In this document: positions 12,327-21,277 of the stretch, piece after piece
How the letters are laid out: every line of letters starts with the position of its first letter
Position numbering within the stretch: position 1 is the first letter of the stretch
From: a virus
Virus record (IMG/VR): IMGVR_UViG_3300009183_000343
Span: 1-25,044 of that record
DNA: 25,044 nucleotides
Reading direction: 5' to 3' (one strand)
The notes under the pieces: generated by a model
Seen by the model: only the letters and a program-made list of their open reading frames with translations
Databases searched by the model: none
Told to the model about the DNA's origin: nothing
Made by a program: the position numbers and the translations under genes

Positions 12327-14466
12327 AATTCTTATTAATACCAAACCAATTTATTCCACCATCTGAATTATTTTTATACCTGTTCATGTTTTGTTTTCTT
12401 ATTTTTAAAACTTGACTGTAATCCACAGACTGAACAAAGTCTAAGTTTTTTAAACACTGATTTACATAATTCATAAATTCTTTATCTGAAAAATGATTTC
12501 CCCAATCTTCAACCATTTCTTTGAATTCATTTTTAGCAAATATTGAAGTTGAGTTCACAATAGTCATGACTGTATCATCGTGTCCAACATCAGCCGCATA
12601 TCTAGTATTACCCGCTGAAGTGGTGTGTTTGACAAATGTTGTTATTTCTCTAATATTATCTTCATTTGATATTATAAATCCTCTACTTTGCATAAGGTCT
12701 TGGTAATCTTTGACCATCATATTCTTGTTCTCTCCAACTTTTAATCCAACCTTCTCTTCTGTTGAATCGGCTCTATGTTTATATCTTACAAATACTGATG
12801 ATCCATAATCATTATTTCCATCAAACACATGTGGTAGCTCAGCAAAAAGAGTATTACCATAGTTATTTAACTCTACTACAACTTTAATATTCTCAGGATT
12901 AAGATATTCGAAAACTAACATATAAAGTAACTCAGCTAGTTGCTTAACAGATATTAAATTACTTCTAAATAATCCAATTTGTTCTAATCTAAAGAAATCA
13001 GTTATTGATTTATATGATTGCTTTTGAACCTCAATTAAATCAATAGGCTTTTCAGATACTCTGAATATATTTATAATAGAATAATCTTGGCCTAATCCTT
13101 CTGATATATCCACCGACATAACAATCTTATAGTCTTTTCTTTTGAGAGATAAAAACACATTATCATCATCTATCCATTTAAGTCCTTCATAACTAAATTT
13201 CAACTTTTGGTCAAATTCTGATATTGGTTCAAATACATAATTTCTTTTACCTTTTAATAACTCTTCTATTATACTTTCATTTAATAATGATTTACTTGAG
13301 TTAATAAATCTTAGTCCATACTCTTGATTAAAAGCATCTTCTCCACCAATATCTTTTATAGCTTCTTCTTTCCAAGTAGTCATCTCCGAGATGGCTCTTA
13401 TTGGTACCTCATGTCCTTTTTTATCAATGAATGTCATAGATTTTACTTCTTCATCAGAACACTTGTCATTATTATAAACATAGATAACATCTTTCATATT
13501 ATCTAATATGTATTTCATTTCTATCTTTGTAACATCACTCCAAGTATCAGACATTAATTTGAATATATCTTCTTTGGTAACTCCGTATTCATGTAACTTA
13601 TGTGCATTTAATCTAATATATGTTGCAAATCTACCTGGTACTTGATACCAATAAACTCTCATCGCTTTGTAGTTATTCTTTTGTGGATCACCCTCTGGTC
13701 TTTCAGCATCCATCAATAATTTATGAAATAAATTCATACCATTTGGAGTAGATGTAATAATAATCTTTGAATTTTGAACGGCAGAAACCGTCGGAAATGC
13801 AGCCGTATAGTATGGTTCAATGATATTTGATGGAATATGTGCAAACTCATCTAAATAAAGTACGTCAATTGTAAAACCAATGGCTGGAGTCTTTGTTCTA
13901 GCTGATGTTTTAATTCTACATCCGTTCTCAAATGTTAATGACTTTTGATTCCATGTTTTAATACCCGGCTTCAAGAAGTAAGGCAATAAAGAGTAAATTG
14001 ATTTAATCTTATCAACAATCTCTACAGCGGTATCCCCTTTGTTGGCAACAATCATTATATTTTTATCATTGCTAAATAAAATAGTATGTAACATAAAGAT
14101 AGAAGATGAGATAGTCTTACCTACCTGACGAGAGGCCATTAAAATACTAAATCTATTGTTAACAAAACTATTAAGCATTTCTTTTTGATACTCTCTTAAT
14201 TTTATATTATTGATTGATCCATCCTCTGTCTTAACTTTAGAATATTTTTCGGTGAAGTAATGAACATCCAGTGCACATTTAATATACTCTGATTGTTCAT
14301 CAGCTGTCATTTTAAATGAAACACCTGATCTTCTTAAACCAATTTCTGATTTCAACCAAGGATTTTGGTATCTCTTGATAACTATACCATCATTTATTTT
14401 ATCAGTTGATTCATCAACCAACTTAGTTGTGAATATCATTTGTCTTTCTTTTTGTTCAACTGCCAT
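12325..14466 (-). CDS. 17: terminase large subunit, T4 gp17-like
   Basis: A 713-aa DNA-packaging motor (T4 gp17 is 610 aa). ATPase: Q-motif region LREYQKEML (90-98), Walker A ASRQVGKT (111-118), Walker B VLYLDE (202-207), coupling motif STPNG (239-243). Nuclease: SVDISEG (451-457, D453), VVVELNNYGN (529-538, E532) and GHDDTVM (628-634), the three acidic positions of the RNase H-like headful nuclease. The extra length relative to T4 includes a segment around 300-400 between the two domains. The ATG at 14466 is 49 nt from the start of the small subunit on the other strand, so the terminase pair is divergent rather than co-directional as in T4. Confidence 0.92.
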   Translation of the reverse strand: MAVEQKERQMIFTTKLVDESTDKINDGIVIKRYQNPWLKSEIGLRRSGVSFKMTADEQSEYIKCALDVHYFTEKYSKVKTEDGSINNIKLREYQKEMLNSFVNNRFSILMASRQVGKTISSSIFMLHTILFSNDKNIMIVANKGDTAVEIVDKIKSIYSLLPYFLKPGIKTWNQKSLTFENGCRIKTSARTKTPAIGFTIDVLYLDEFAHIPSNIIEPYYTAAFPTVSAVQNSKIIITSTPNGMNLFHKLLMDAERPEGDPQKNNYKAMRVYWYQVPGRFATYIRLNAHKLHEYGVTKEDIFKLMSDTWSDVTKIEMKYILDNMKDVIYVYNNDKCSDEEVKSMTFIDKKGHEVPIRAISEMTTWKEEAIKDIGGEDAFNQEYGLRFINSSKSLLNESIIEELLKGKRNYVFEPISEFDQKLKFSYEGLKWIDDDNVFLSLKRKDYKIVMSVDISEGLGQDYSIINIFRVSEKPIDLIEVQKQSYKSITDFFRLEQIGLFRSNLISVKQLAELLYMLVFEYLNPENIKVVVELNNYGNTLFAELPHVFDGNNDYGSSVFVRYKHRADSTEEKVGLKVGENKNMMVKDYQDLMQSRGFIISNEDNIREITTFVKHTTSAGNTRYAADVGHDDTVMTIVNSTSIFAKNEFKEMVEDWGNHFSDKEFMNYVNQCLKNLDFVQSVDYSQVLKIRKQNMNRYKNNSDGGINWFGINKN

Positions 14467-14486
14467 TTTAAGGAACTATTTCTTTT

Positions 14487-14497
14487 TAATATATATT
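14487..14497. promoter_or_regulatory. single palindromic promoter box for both terminase genes
   Basis: TTAATATATAT within TTTTTAATATATATTGT is near-symmetrical and reads as the late-type box in both directions: about 20 nt from both ATG 14466 and ATG 14516. Confidence 0.5.
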
Positions 14498-14515
14498 GTA
14501 AAAAACCGCGGTTCT

Positions 14516-15145
14516 ATGTCAAAAACAGAAAATGAAAGAAATAGACTACAGGATGAGTTTGATCAGATTCAGTCCGAAAATGGTGAGTTTGATATATCTA
14601 AACACCTTGCTAAACCTGAGGATTTACCAGATTTAGGAGAGATAGAAATATATGATTATGATTCAGATATGACAGTTGCTGCTCAGCAATCTATGCAGGT
14701 ATTGGAATCACTAGTAGATTTATATTTAAGTGATGTTCCTCAATTAAAAGAACATTCATATATTAAAACAAAAATGAGAGAAGATGCCTTAGTTTATGCT
14801 GAGTCTATATTCTTGTCTAAAATGACTCGTAAAAACTTTCTTTCACAATTAAGACAGATTGATAATGGTGATAACTCAGCTAGAATGCATGAGGTTGTTA
14901 ATCAGACTATTGGTCAAATTAGAGAAAACTCTAAGTTTTCATCAACTCAAAGAACTGAACTTGAAAAATTTTATAAAGGCTTAAGAAAAGATTTAGGTCT
15001 TAATGATATTGAAAGTCCAGATGTTCAAAGAGCTCAAACCGAAAATAAAGAAAACGCACCAGATGATGATTTAGGTGATGTTATGGATAACAGGAAACTT
15101 AATGATTTAATTAAGGCTGCTATGAATAAAGACAAAAAAGATTAA
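14516..15145 (+). CDS. 16: terminase small subunit, T4 gp16-like (probable)
   Basis: The start is set at ATG 14516 (209 aa, MSKTENERNRLQDEF); a longer frame reaching back to 14375 would run antisense through the start of the large terminase. Residues about 33-50 read KPEDLPDLGEIEIYDYDS, close to the T4 gp16 motif DISDLPGIDGEEIKVYE. The middle is helical (AAQQSMQVLESLVDLYLSD, KTKMREDALVYAESIF), fitting the oligomerising core of small terminases, and the C-terminus is acidic then basic. The position next to the large terminase supports the call. Confidence 0.75.
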   Translation: MSKTENERNRLQDEFDQIQSENGEFDISKHLAKPEDLPDLGEIEIYDYDSDMTVAAQQSMQVLESLVDLYLSDVPQLKEHSYIKTKMREDALVYAESIFLSKMTRKNFLSQLRQIDNGDNSARMHEVVNQTIGQIRENSKFSSTQRTELEKFYKGLRKDLGLNDIESPDVQRAQTENKENAPDDDLGDVMDNRKLNDLIKAAMNKDKKD

Positions 15146-15153
15146 TTTAGATT

Positions 15154-15165
15154 TTAATATATAAT
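15154..15165 (+). promoter_or_regulatory. late-type promoter box
   Basis: TTAATATATAAT, 18 nt before the ATG at 15184, followed by an A-rich leader. Confidence 0.5.
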
Positions 15166-15183
15166 AAAAATCAAATTACAAAA

Positions 15184-15828
15184 ATGAAACATTTAAAGAG
15201 ATTTAATGAAGACATATTAGATAGTAAAGGATATGGTGAAATAAGAGGTCACGGTTTAGCAGGTCAGTTTGGAAAACTATTAGCTGGTATATCAAAAGGA
15301 GTTTCTAGTTTAAAAAATAAAATAGGTAAAACAGGAAATGATGAGGATTTAGCAGTTATTGTATTAAACTATTTAAATGCTCAATCTAAAGCTTATAGTG
15401 GGACTACAGATTTTTCAAAATCAATGGTTCAAAAACCTATAGAAAGTAATTATGTTATTTTTGGTAAAATATTTCCAGCAGATGCTAACACAGAATATAG
15501 AGTGGATATAATACAAGCGTCTATTCAAAAAATGGATTACAGAATTGTTATTAGTAAGATTGTTGATAAAGGGAGTGGGTCTGGTTTTATTGGACTAAGA
15601 AGATCTAAGTCAAGTCAAGGTTTAAAACTTCCAGTCTTAAAAACTCCAAATCCAGGAGATGATGAGAAAATGACACAATTAGATTGTTCTCAACAAGTTG
15701 GTAAGAAAATATTTGATAAGGCTAAGGAGATTTATGACCTAGTAAATAAAAATACTAAAGGAGATGCTAGAGGTGGTTTGAATACAAACACTAAAGGTAG
15801 AGGTAAGTTTAGAAGCTGGACTTGGTAA
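15184..15828 (+). CDS. unknown 214-aa protein with capsid-targeting-like N-terminus
   Basis: It begins MKHLKRFNEDILDSK, the shared tag. The rest is basic, with Gly/Lys/Ser-rich stretches: LLAGISKGVSSLKNKIGK (about 33-50), an ordered core (SNYVIFGKIFPADANTEYRV then DIIQASIQ) and a basic C-terminus with NTKGRGKFRSWTW. I do not recognise a family. The basic, tagged composition would suit a DNA-associated internal head protein, but this is inference. It is a single-gene unit ending at a bidirectional terminator. Confidence 0.7.
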   Translation: MKHLKRFNEDILDSKGYGEIRGHGLAGQFGKLLAGISKGVSSLKNKIGKTGNDEDLAVIVLNYLNAQSKAYSGTTDFSKSMVQKPIESNYVIFGKIFPADANTEYRVDIIQASIQKMDYRIVISKIVDKGSGSGFIGLRRSKSSQGLKLPVLKTPNPGDDEKMTQLDCSQQVGKKIFDKAKEIYDLVNKNTKGDARGGLNTNTKGRGKFRSWTW

Positions 15829-15833
15829 AAATA

Positions 15834-15867
15834 TAAAAAAAGAGAAGTAAAAACTTCTCTTTTTTTA
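15834..15867. terminator. bidirectional intrinsic terminator
   Basis: An AGAGAAGT / ACTTCTCT stem extended by A/T pairs, with an AAAA loop and T-runs, between the convergent genes ending at 15828 and 15865. Confidence 0.85.
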
Positions 15868-16305
15868 TTTTGCTCTTTTTTCAAGAAATTCTACTTCTTT
15901 TTTTGTTAAAGAATTGAATCCAGATGCGTTAATTTTATCAAGAATTGAATCAATATTAAAATCAGTAACTTCATCTGAAAAAATCTCATCATTATCTTTA
16001 TCCATTGGTGATAAGTCACCTGGTTGAATAGACTGCATGCTACTTAAAAAAGAAAGATATTCAACAGCGAATTTTTGACCTTCATTATCTTGGTAAGCAA
16101 ACCAGTTAAGATTTTTTCTATTTAACCAAATTTTAGTCATTGGTCCAGTAGTAAACTCACCTTTTATAGATTGCCATAGATTAGTAGCATTAAGTTCTTT
16201 TGGATTGAAGTCTAACTTCATATCAACTAAAAACTTAGCTATTTCTTTTTCAGAAGAGAATTGAGTTAAGTCAATCATAAAACAATCGTGTGGGTTATAG
16301 CTCAT
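15865..16305 (-). CDS. unknown 146-aa protein
   Basis: The start is set at ATG 16305 (MSYNPHDCFMIDLTQFSSEK); an extension to 16341 would run through the promoter-like box. The middle has LWQSIKGEFTTGPMTKIW and NLNWFAYQDNEGQKFAVEYL. The C-terminus (NIDSILDKINASGFNSLTKK, then EVEFLEKRAK) resembles the short C-terminal motif of some Bacteroidota proteins (I-L-x-K-I-x2-x-G-x2-S-L-T-x2-E-x2-F-L). There is no membrane segment. Function unknown. Confidence 0.65.
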   Translation of the reverse strand: MSYNPHDCFMIDLTQFSSEKEIAKFLVDMKLDFNPKELNATNLWQSIKGEFTTGPMTKIWLNRKNLNWFAYQDNEGQKFAVEYLSFLSSMQSIQPGDLSPMDKDNDEIFSDEVTDFNIDSILDKINASGFNSLTKKEVEFLEKRAK

Positions 16306-16329
16306 AATATTTATTTTTAGTAGTGGTTT

Positions 16330-16341
16330 AATTATATACAA
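16330..16341 (-). promoter_or_regulatory. promoter-like box of the 146-aa gene
   Basis: Leftward TTGTATATAATT, about 25 nt before the ATG at 16305. Confidence 0.35.
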
Positions 16342-16440
16342 ATATACTAACTTTTTTCATTAAAACCAAATTTATTTTAATATTTTTAGTTTATATATTA
16401 TAATATGTAAATATAATAAATATTTGTAGAATAAAAAAAT

Positions 16441-16450
16441 AATATATACA
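16441..16450 (+). promoter_or_regulatory. late-type promoter box of the 982-aa gene
   Basis: AATATATACA, 20 nt before the ATG at 16471. A second box (TTATATATTATAATATG) lies at 16391 in the same 165-nt intergenic region. Confidence 0.45.
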
Positions 16451-16470
16451 AAAAAGTTATTATTTTTTTT

Positions 16471-19419
16471 ATGAATAAATCAAATAGAATAGACAAGTTA
16501 AATTTACACAGTGGTATTGTTCCTTATAAACAATCTAATATAATTATAAATGAAGAAGCTTTAACTAATACTACTCTTTGGGGAGATTCTTTACTTGGTA
16601 GATTAATAAACTCTGGTGTTAGAAAAGCCAAAATTGGATATAATCAAACAAAAGTTGCAAACTTATTAGAAGCATTTAAAAGAGAATTAGATGGTATTAT
16701 ATCAGCTTCTCTTTCAAGAGATACTAAAAAAGAATATAATACTCTATTAATTAAATCTTTATTTGATGAAATTCAAAAAACATGTACTGATGATATTGAA
16801 GATGAAAAGAAATTAGATAACCTACTTGGAGGTCACTTAGATCTATGGGATCCAGCTAAACAAGACGGTGGAATGTGGAAAAATGTCATTAGTACTGGAT
16901 TACTATTTGAAGTCTATAACACAATAGATAAAGACATGGATGATGAGGACTTAAAAAAGGCTGGAATGTCTAAGGATGCTTTACTTGATAATATTTCTAT
17001 TTTTATTGATAATTTAAGAAAAATGACTGTTGATTCTACTACCTCATCCTCAAATGTTCAAGCAAGATCTAATTTTAGAGTTAATTTTGGAAATTTAGTT
17101 AACTCCTTATCTAGAGTTAATGCTAGTTATGAATTTTTATTTGATGTTAATCTTATAAATGAAGATGTAATTAGATTTGATGAGTTTATTTTAGAAAAGA
17201 TAGATCCTAAAAAGCTAGAAGCTAATGTTGCTAAAAGAGAGGAAGATCTTAAGAAGATGGATAAGAATGATCCTAATAGAAAAACAATGGAGAATGAGTT
17301 AAATGCTGCTAAGTCCAAGTTGCCAAAATCAAACGTACCGGAACAAAATAGTCAAAAAGCTTTACCCGCTGGACAAGGAACTGGACAAGAAACAGGATTG
17401 ACCACAGTTGATAAAAAAGAAACAGGTGTTGCTACTACAACATCTGGTACTCAATCTTCTCCTCCTAAATTACAAGATCCAGCTGGTGCTACAACTAGAG
17501 ATAGAATCTTAAGATTAATAAAACTAGCTAAGGCTTGTAAGGATAAAGAATTTGATAGTCCTGAAAGTGCAATATCTGATAAATCAGGATTAGCCTTTAT
17601 TAAACAAGCGTCATCTTTAACATCTGTTGATATAGATTATTTATTTACTAAAAGTAGAGGAATAAAAGCTGAAGTAGATGGAGATGAGTTACTTGTTCAT
17701 CAAGCTTTGGATACTGTTATTTCTGAACCAGCTTTCGATCCAATACAAAAACAATTTAAAACTACTGGTATAAGATCTAAAGATAGTAATAAACAAATTT
17801 TTATTAGTAAATTATATACTAAGGAAATGAAGATTAAAGATTTCACCGATAAATTAGAACTTAATAAAAAAGTACTAAAGAAAGACTCATCTAATATTAA
17901 GGCTAAGAAAACAATAGAGGAGTTAACAAAATACTTAAAGGCTCTTGGTGCTAAAATAAAGGTTTCTCCTGAGGCACCAAAAGATAGTAAAGTAAAAGAA
18001 TCATTTGATTTTAATTCAGATATTCTTACATATGGATTATATGAGGAAATTACTCCTCAACCTGGTGGTACACAATCTCAACCAACTACTGAGCCTAAAA
18101 GAACAATAGAAGATGAATATAATGAATCTTTTGATAAAGTTCCTGATTTATATAAAGGTGGTATTACACAGAATGAGGTTGATAAGTTAAATAAACTAAT
18201 GAGTGGTAAAGGAACTAAAAATCTGGTTTTAGATCTTTCTAAAAATCCAGATCCTATTATTGCAATAATTAGAGTTTTTAGTAGAGCACATGATTTATAT
18301 TATACCGATTACATTCCTTCTGGTAGAACTGGTGGTAAGGTTTCTAACAAAACAATGAGAGAATACACACCATTGAATAAAAGTAGTGGTGGTGGTACTC
18401 CTGATGAACCTAAAGGACCATTTGCGGTTAAGTCAATTTTAAGTAAATGGACTGATGGTGTTATGCAGATTTTAGAAGACCAAAAATATAGAAAAATCTT
18501 AGCTAACATCAAATTTATTGTGGCTGGGGCTGAAGATACTTTTAATAAAGAATCTGTTGTTTTAAAGTTATCAGATTTTAAATTAATTTTAGAAGAAGCT
18601 GAGGATAAAGATGCCGATGCGACTGGTGAGGGTAAAAAGTCACAAGGACAAATTTTATTTGATTTTATTAACGCAATGTTAGATAAAGAAACAATTGCTG
18701 ATTTTGATACACAAAAGAGAAAATTACTAAGAAAGTATTTTGGTCAGTCGGTTCCTGAAGATAAAATTGAATCTACTGTATCCACTAGAGTAGATAGACC
18801 AATAAGTAAAAATGATAAAGAAGCAAAAACTCTTATTTGGAAGAAATGTGAAGATACTAAATTTAAAACAGGATCATTTTATGCTATTCCGATTAAAAAG
18901 CAACTAAATCATGAATTTATATTCATACAAACAATTAGAATGGAGAGTGGTAGAATGTTAGTTAAATTTACTTTTAACAGACCTTTAATTGTAAACGCAT
19001 ATAAAGATGATAAATATCCTGGTTATACTATTCCACTAGATTGGACAATTGATGAAGGTGATAAAAAATCTATTTATTACGCTCTTATGCCTGATAAACT
19101 ACCTGCTAGTGGTGGTAAACTAAAAATGGTTTATGCTAATGTTAATAAAGACGGTTCAGCAACTTGGGGTGGTGATGTATACTTCAGTGAGTTTGATGTT
19201 GAGTGGGGTAATAAAAGAACAATAAATAATGTATTTACTGCTAAACTATTGCAAATAGATGAAAATAAGGTTGAGAAGAAAATAGAAAATGTAGATTTTG
19301 AAAAGAGGGTACTAAGCGAAAAGAATAAACACGATGATTCCTTACTCTTAAAATCAGAAGTTGATCGTACTAAAATACTAAAAGAAGAATTAAAAAAAGA
19401 AGCAGATTCTAAATTATAA
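16471..19419 (+). CDS. unknown 982-aa protein, probable virion or internal head protein
   Basis: A large soluble protein I do not recognise. It has an ordered N-terminal half-domain (about 1-250), a Lys/Glu coiled segment (KKLEANVAKREEDLKKMDKN, about 250-270), a Thr/Gln/Gly/Pro linker (QNSQKALPAGQGTGQETG, about 290-340), a helical domain (about 340-505), a second linker (PQPGGTQSQPTTEP, about 530-545), further domains and a charged C-terminal coil. Segments VIRFDEFILEK (about 232-242) and SFDFNSDILTYGLYEE (about 511-526) resemble the N-terminal tags of nearby proteins, which hints at internal processing sites, but this is speculation. It is a single-gene unit with a promoter box and terminator, downstream of the terminase genes and upstream of the sheath, consistent with a virion role. 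Confidence 0.75.
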   Translation: MNKSNRIDKLNLHSGIVPYKQSNIIINEEALTNTTLWGDSLLGRLINSGVRKAKIGYNQTKVANLLEAFKRELDGIISASLSRDTKKEYNTLLIKSLFDEIQKTCTDDIEDEKKLDNLLGGHLDLWDPAKQDGGMWKNVISTGLLFEVYNTIDKDMDDEDLKKAGMSKDALLDNISIFIDNLRKMTVDSTTSSSNVQARSNFRVNFGNLVNSLSRVNASYEFLFDVNLINEDVIRFDEFILEKIDPKKLEANVAKREEDLKKMDKNDPNRKTMENELNAAKSKLPKSNVPEQNSQKALPAGQGTGQETGLTTVDKKETGVATTTSGTQSSPPKLQDPAGATTRDRILRLIKLAKACKDKEFDSPESAISDKSGLAFIKQASSLTSVDIDYLFTKSRGIKAEVDGDELLVHQALDTVISEPAFDPIQKQFKTTGIRSKDSNKQIFISKLYTKEMKIKDFTDKLELNKKVLKKDSSNIKAKKTIEELTKYLKALGAKIKVSPEAPKDSKVKESFDFNSDILTYGLYEEITPQPGGTQSQPTTEPKRTIEDEYNESFDKVPDLYKGGITQNEVDKLNKLMSGKGTKNLVLDLSKNPDPIIAIIRVFSRAHDLYYTDYIPSGRTGGKVSNKTMREYTPLNKSSGGGTPDEPKGPFAVKSILSKWTDGVMQILEDQKYRKILANIKFIVAGAEDTFNKESVVLKLSDFKLILEEAEDKDADATGEGKKSQGQILFDFINAMLDKETIADFDTQKRKLLRKYFGQSVPEDKIESTVSTRVDRPISKNDKEAKTLIWKKCEDTKFKTGSFYAIPIKKQLNHEFIFIQTIRMESGRMLVKFTFNRPLIVNAYKDDKYPGYTIPLDWTIDEGDKKSIYYALMPDKLPASGGKLKMVYANVNKDGSATWGGDVYFSEFDVEWGNKRTINNVFTAKLLQIDENKVEKKIENVDFEKRVLSEKNKHDDSLLLKSEVDRTKILKEELKKEADSKL

Positions 19420-19440
19420 TTAATATTTTACAACTTTATA

Positions 19441-19467
19441 AAAAACCAAGAAAATTCTTGGTTTTTT
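19441..19467 (+). terminator. intrinsic terminator after the 982-aa gene
   Basis: AAAAACCAAGA / TCTTGGTTTTT stem with a short AAAT-type loop followed by T's. Confidence 0.8.
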
Positions 19468-19544
19468 TATTTTAAATAAATTTTTATTTTTCAATGTTGA
19501 TTTTTTTGATAATTTTCAAGGTCAAGTTTTTATGCGTTTAAAAA

Positions 19545-19560
19545 TTCAATATATACTATA
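19545..19560 (+). promoter_or_regulatory. late-type promoter box
   Basis: TTCAATATATACTATA, 18 nt before the ATG at 19579. Confidence 0.45.
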
Positions 19561-19578
19561 ATAACAAATTGAAATAAT

Positions 19579-19863
19579 ATGAGATACTCCGAACTAAAAT
19601 TCAACGGAAAGGTTTACACAAACAGTTCTCAAATAAATGAAATCCTAGAAAAAGAAAAATTCTTTTGGTTAATTGACTCCGAAATTGAGAACGCTAACAT
19701 TGAAATAAATCACAACACATTAATATGGCATGGTGGTGATTACCTAACAGGTGATTGGTATTATGGTATTTTTAAAAATGGTAATTTTTACGGCATATGG
19801 GAAAATGGAATATTTGAAAATGGTAATTTTAAAGGTAAATGGTTAGATGACATTAAATTATAA
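19579..19863 (+). CDS. small GxW/GxF-repeat protein (MORN-like)
   Basis: A 94-aa protein. The second half is built of short aromatic-glycine units: WHGGDYLTGDWYYG, FKNGNFYGIWENG, FENGNFKGKW. This is the [F/W]-x-[N/D]-G-x-[F/W]-x-G pattern of MORN-like or beta-roll repeats, which form small beta sheets and often mediate binding. The N-terminal 45 residues are a separate helical segment. No enzyme motif. It is probably co-transcribed with the 153-aa gene 30 nt downstream, which has no box of its own. Confidence 0.65.
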   Translation: MRYSELKFNGKVYTNSSQINEILEKEKFFWLIDSEIENANIEINHNTLIWHGGDYLTGDWYYGIFKNGNFYGIWENGIFENGNFKGKWLDDIKL

Positions 19864-19893
19864 TCTTTAATGATATAAAAAATAAAGTAATGT

Positions 19894-20355
19894 ATGAAAA
19901 AGAAAAAAATTGTTCTAGAATCAAAAAGATCAAATGATGATTATGTAAATGAAATCGTCAGAATCAACAAATCTACTAATAATGAGTATTTTTTTGAAAT
20001 TGGTACAGAAGTTACAGAAGATATTGCAGAAGCAATATCAATCTTAATGAGAAAAGTTGATTGGACTGACTCGATTTGGGAAAAAGATCTAAAAAATATA
20101 AATATAGATTTAATAACACCTGAGAAATGTTTATTTTGGTTAACAGGTGGATATACCGAGTGGAGAACACTAGAACATTATAACAAACCTTGGTGTGATT
20201 GCTATTTGGATTTTCAGGAAGAATTTGGAATGTTAATAGTTAATATAATTAGAAAGGCGAAAAAATTTAAAGATATAAGAGATAATTTTAACAAATACTT
20301 GAATCTACCAATACTGTATAACTTTGCAGTAAGTAGAGATATGATAAGAAAGTAA
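19894..20355 (+). CDS. unknown 153-aa protein
   Basis: A soluble protein with a basic start (MKKKKIVLESKR) and several Trp residues in VDWTDSIWEKD (about 50-60), LFWLTGGYTEWRTLEHYNKPWC (two overlapping pieces, about 81-103). I do not recognise the family. There is no promoter box in the 30-nt gap after the preceding gene, so the two likely share a transcript, which ends at the hairpin at 20360. Confidence 0.65.
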   Translation: MKKKKIVLESKRSNDDYVNEIVRINKSTNNEYFFEIGTEVTEDIAEAISILMRKVDWTDSIWEKDLKNINIDLITPEKCLFWLTGGYTEWRTLEHYNKPWCDCYLDFQEEFGMLIVNIIRKAKKFKDIRDNFNKYLNLPILYNFAVSRDMIRK

Positions 20356-20359
20356 AATA

Positions 20360-20390
20360 AAAACCCATCACAAAATGATGGGTTTTCTTT
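20360..20390 (+). terminator. intrinsic terminator
   Basis: An 11-bp stem AAAACCCATCA / TGATGGGTTTT with a 5-nt loop, then CTTTTT. The next promoter box starts immediately after it. Confidence 0.85.
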
Positions 20391-20400
20391 TTAATATATA
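20391..20400 (+). promoter_or_regulatory. tight late-type promoter box
   Basis: TTAATATATACATTAATG; ends 5 nt before the ATG at 20406 and abuts the preceding terminator. Confidence 0.6.
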
Positions 20401-20405
20401 CATTA

Positions 20406-21254
20406 ATGAGAGCTTATTTTTTCGATATAGATAGTATTTTAACAGTTTATAATAAAGTTTGGATTGTGGATAAATCCAATCCTAATATACCTTTATTAAG
20501 AATTAATCAATCTGATTTTAATTTGATTAAATCTGGTGTCTATAAAAATCAAGGTAATAAAATAAACTTTGCGGGTAATTTCTATTGGATGCCAACTGAT
20601 TTAATGAATGAGATTAAGATTAAATGTAAAAATAATAAATCTGATATTTCTAAATTGGCTTTTTCAATGCAAGAATTTATGAATAAAGAATTAATTGAAA
20701 ATATTAATTATGATATTAATATTGAAAATATAATGCATGTTAAGAACTCAGATGATCATATTTATTTAATTTGTTCTAAGAATACCAAAAGAAACTATGA
20801 ATCTATAATAAAGAAGATTGAAGATAAATTAAAAGATAATGGATTAGTTATTAAAAACTATTACTTCATCTCTGAGACATTTTATAACAGAAATGAGGAT
20901 AATATATCACATAAGAAAGTTAGACTCTTATTACAACACCTAATAGGTTTAAAGACAGATGGTGATAAGTTTACATCAGAAGAAATAGAAGAGTATGATG
21001 AAGTTTGTTTCTATGATGATGAAATAGGTTCTATAAATTTAGCAAAGAAATCAAATGATGTTTTACAAATATTATTATCAAACACTGAATCTGATATAAA
21101 GACTAGAATAAAAGAAAATATTAAGTCTAAAGAACATATTTTATATGTTAATCTAGTTACACACAATAAGGTTAATAAATTTATTATGAATAAGGTAGTA
21201 ATAGGTTGGAGTAATCTTATAAAAGCATTTGAAAGCTTTAATTGGAAGTTATAA
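20406..21254 (+). CDS. HAD-like hydrolase, divergent
   Basis: A 282-aa protein starting MRAYFFDIDSILTVYNKVW, where FFDIDSILT fits HAD motif I (hhhDxDx3T; D7, D9). LICSKNTKRNYESIIKKIED (about 120-139) fits motif II in position, and DEVCFYDDEIGSINLAKK (about 199-216) fits the C-terminal acidic motif with DD. A 100-residue insertion between motifs I and II acts as a cap. It is less typical than the HAD gene at 11461 and not obviously related to it. The substrate is unknown. Confidence 0.6.
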   Translation: MRAYFFDIDSILTVYNKVWIVDKSNPNIPLLRINQSDFNLIKSGVYKNQGNKINFAGNFYWMPTDLMNEIKIKCKNNKSDISKLAFSMQEFMNKELIENINYDINIENIMHVKNSDDHIYLICSKNTKRNYESIIKKIEDKLKDNGLVIKNYYFISETFYNRNEDNISHKKVRLLLQHLIGLKTDGDKFTSEEIEEYDEVCFYDDEIGSINLAKKSNDVLQILLSNTESDIKTRIKENIKSKEHILYVNLVTHNKVNKFIMNKVVIGWSNLIKAFESFNWKL

Positions 21255-21277
21255 TTTTCTTTTTTACAAAAAAATTA

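Noticed and set aside
14375-14515. Extension of the small terminase back to 14375
   Set aside because: It runs antisense through the start of the large terminase and across the shared promoter box; the added residues look like antisense translation.
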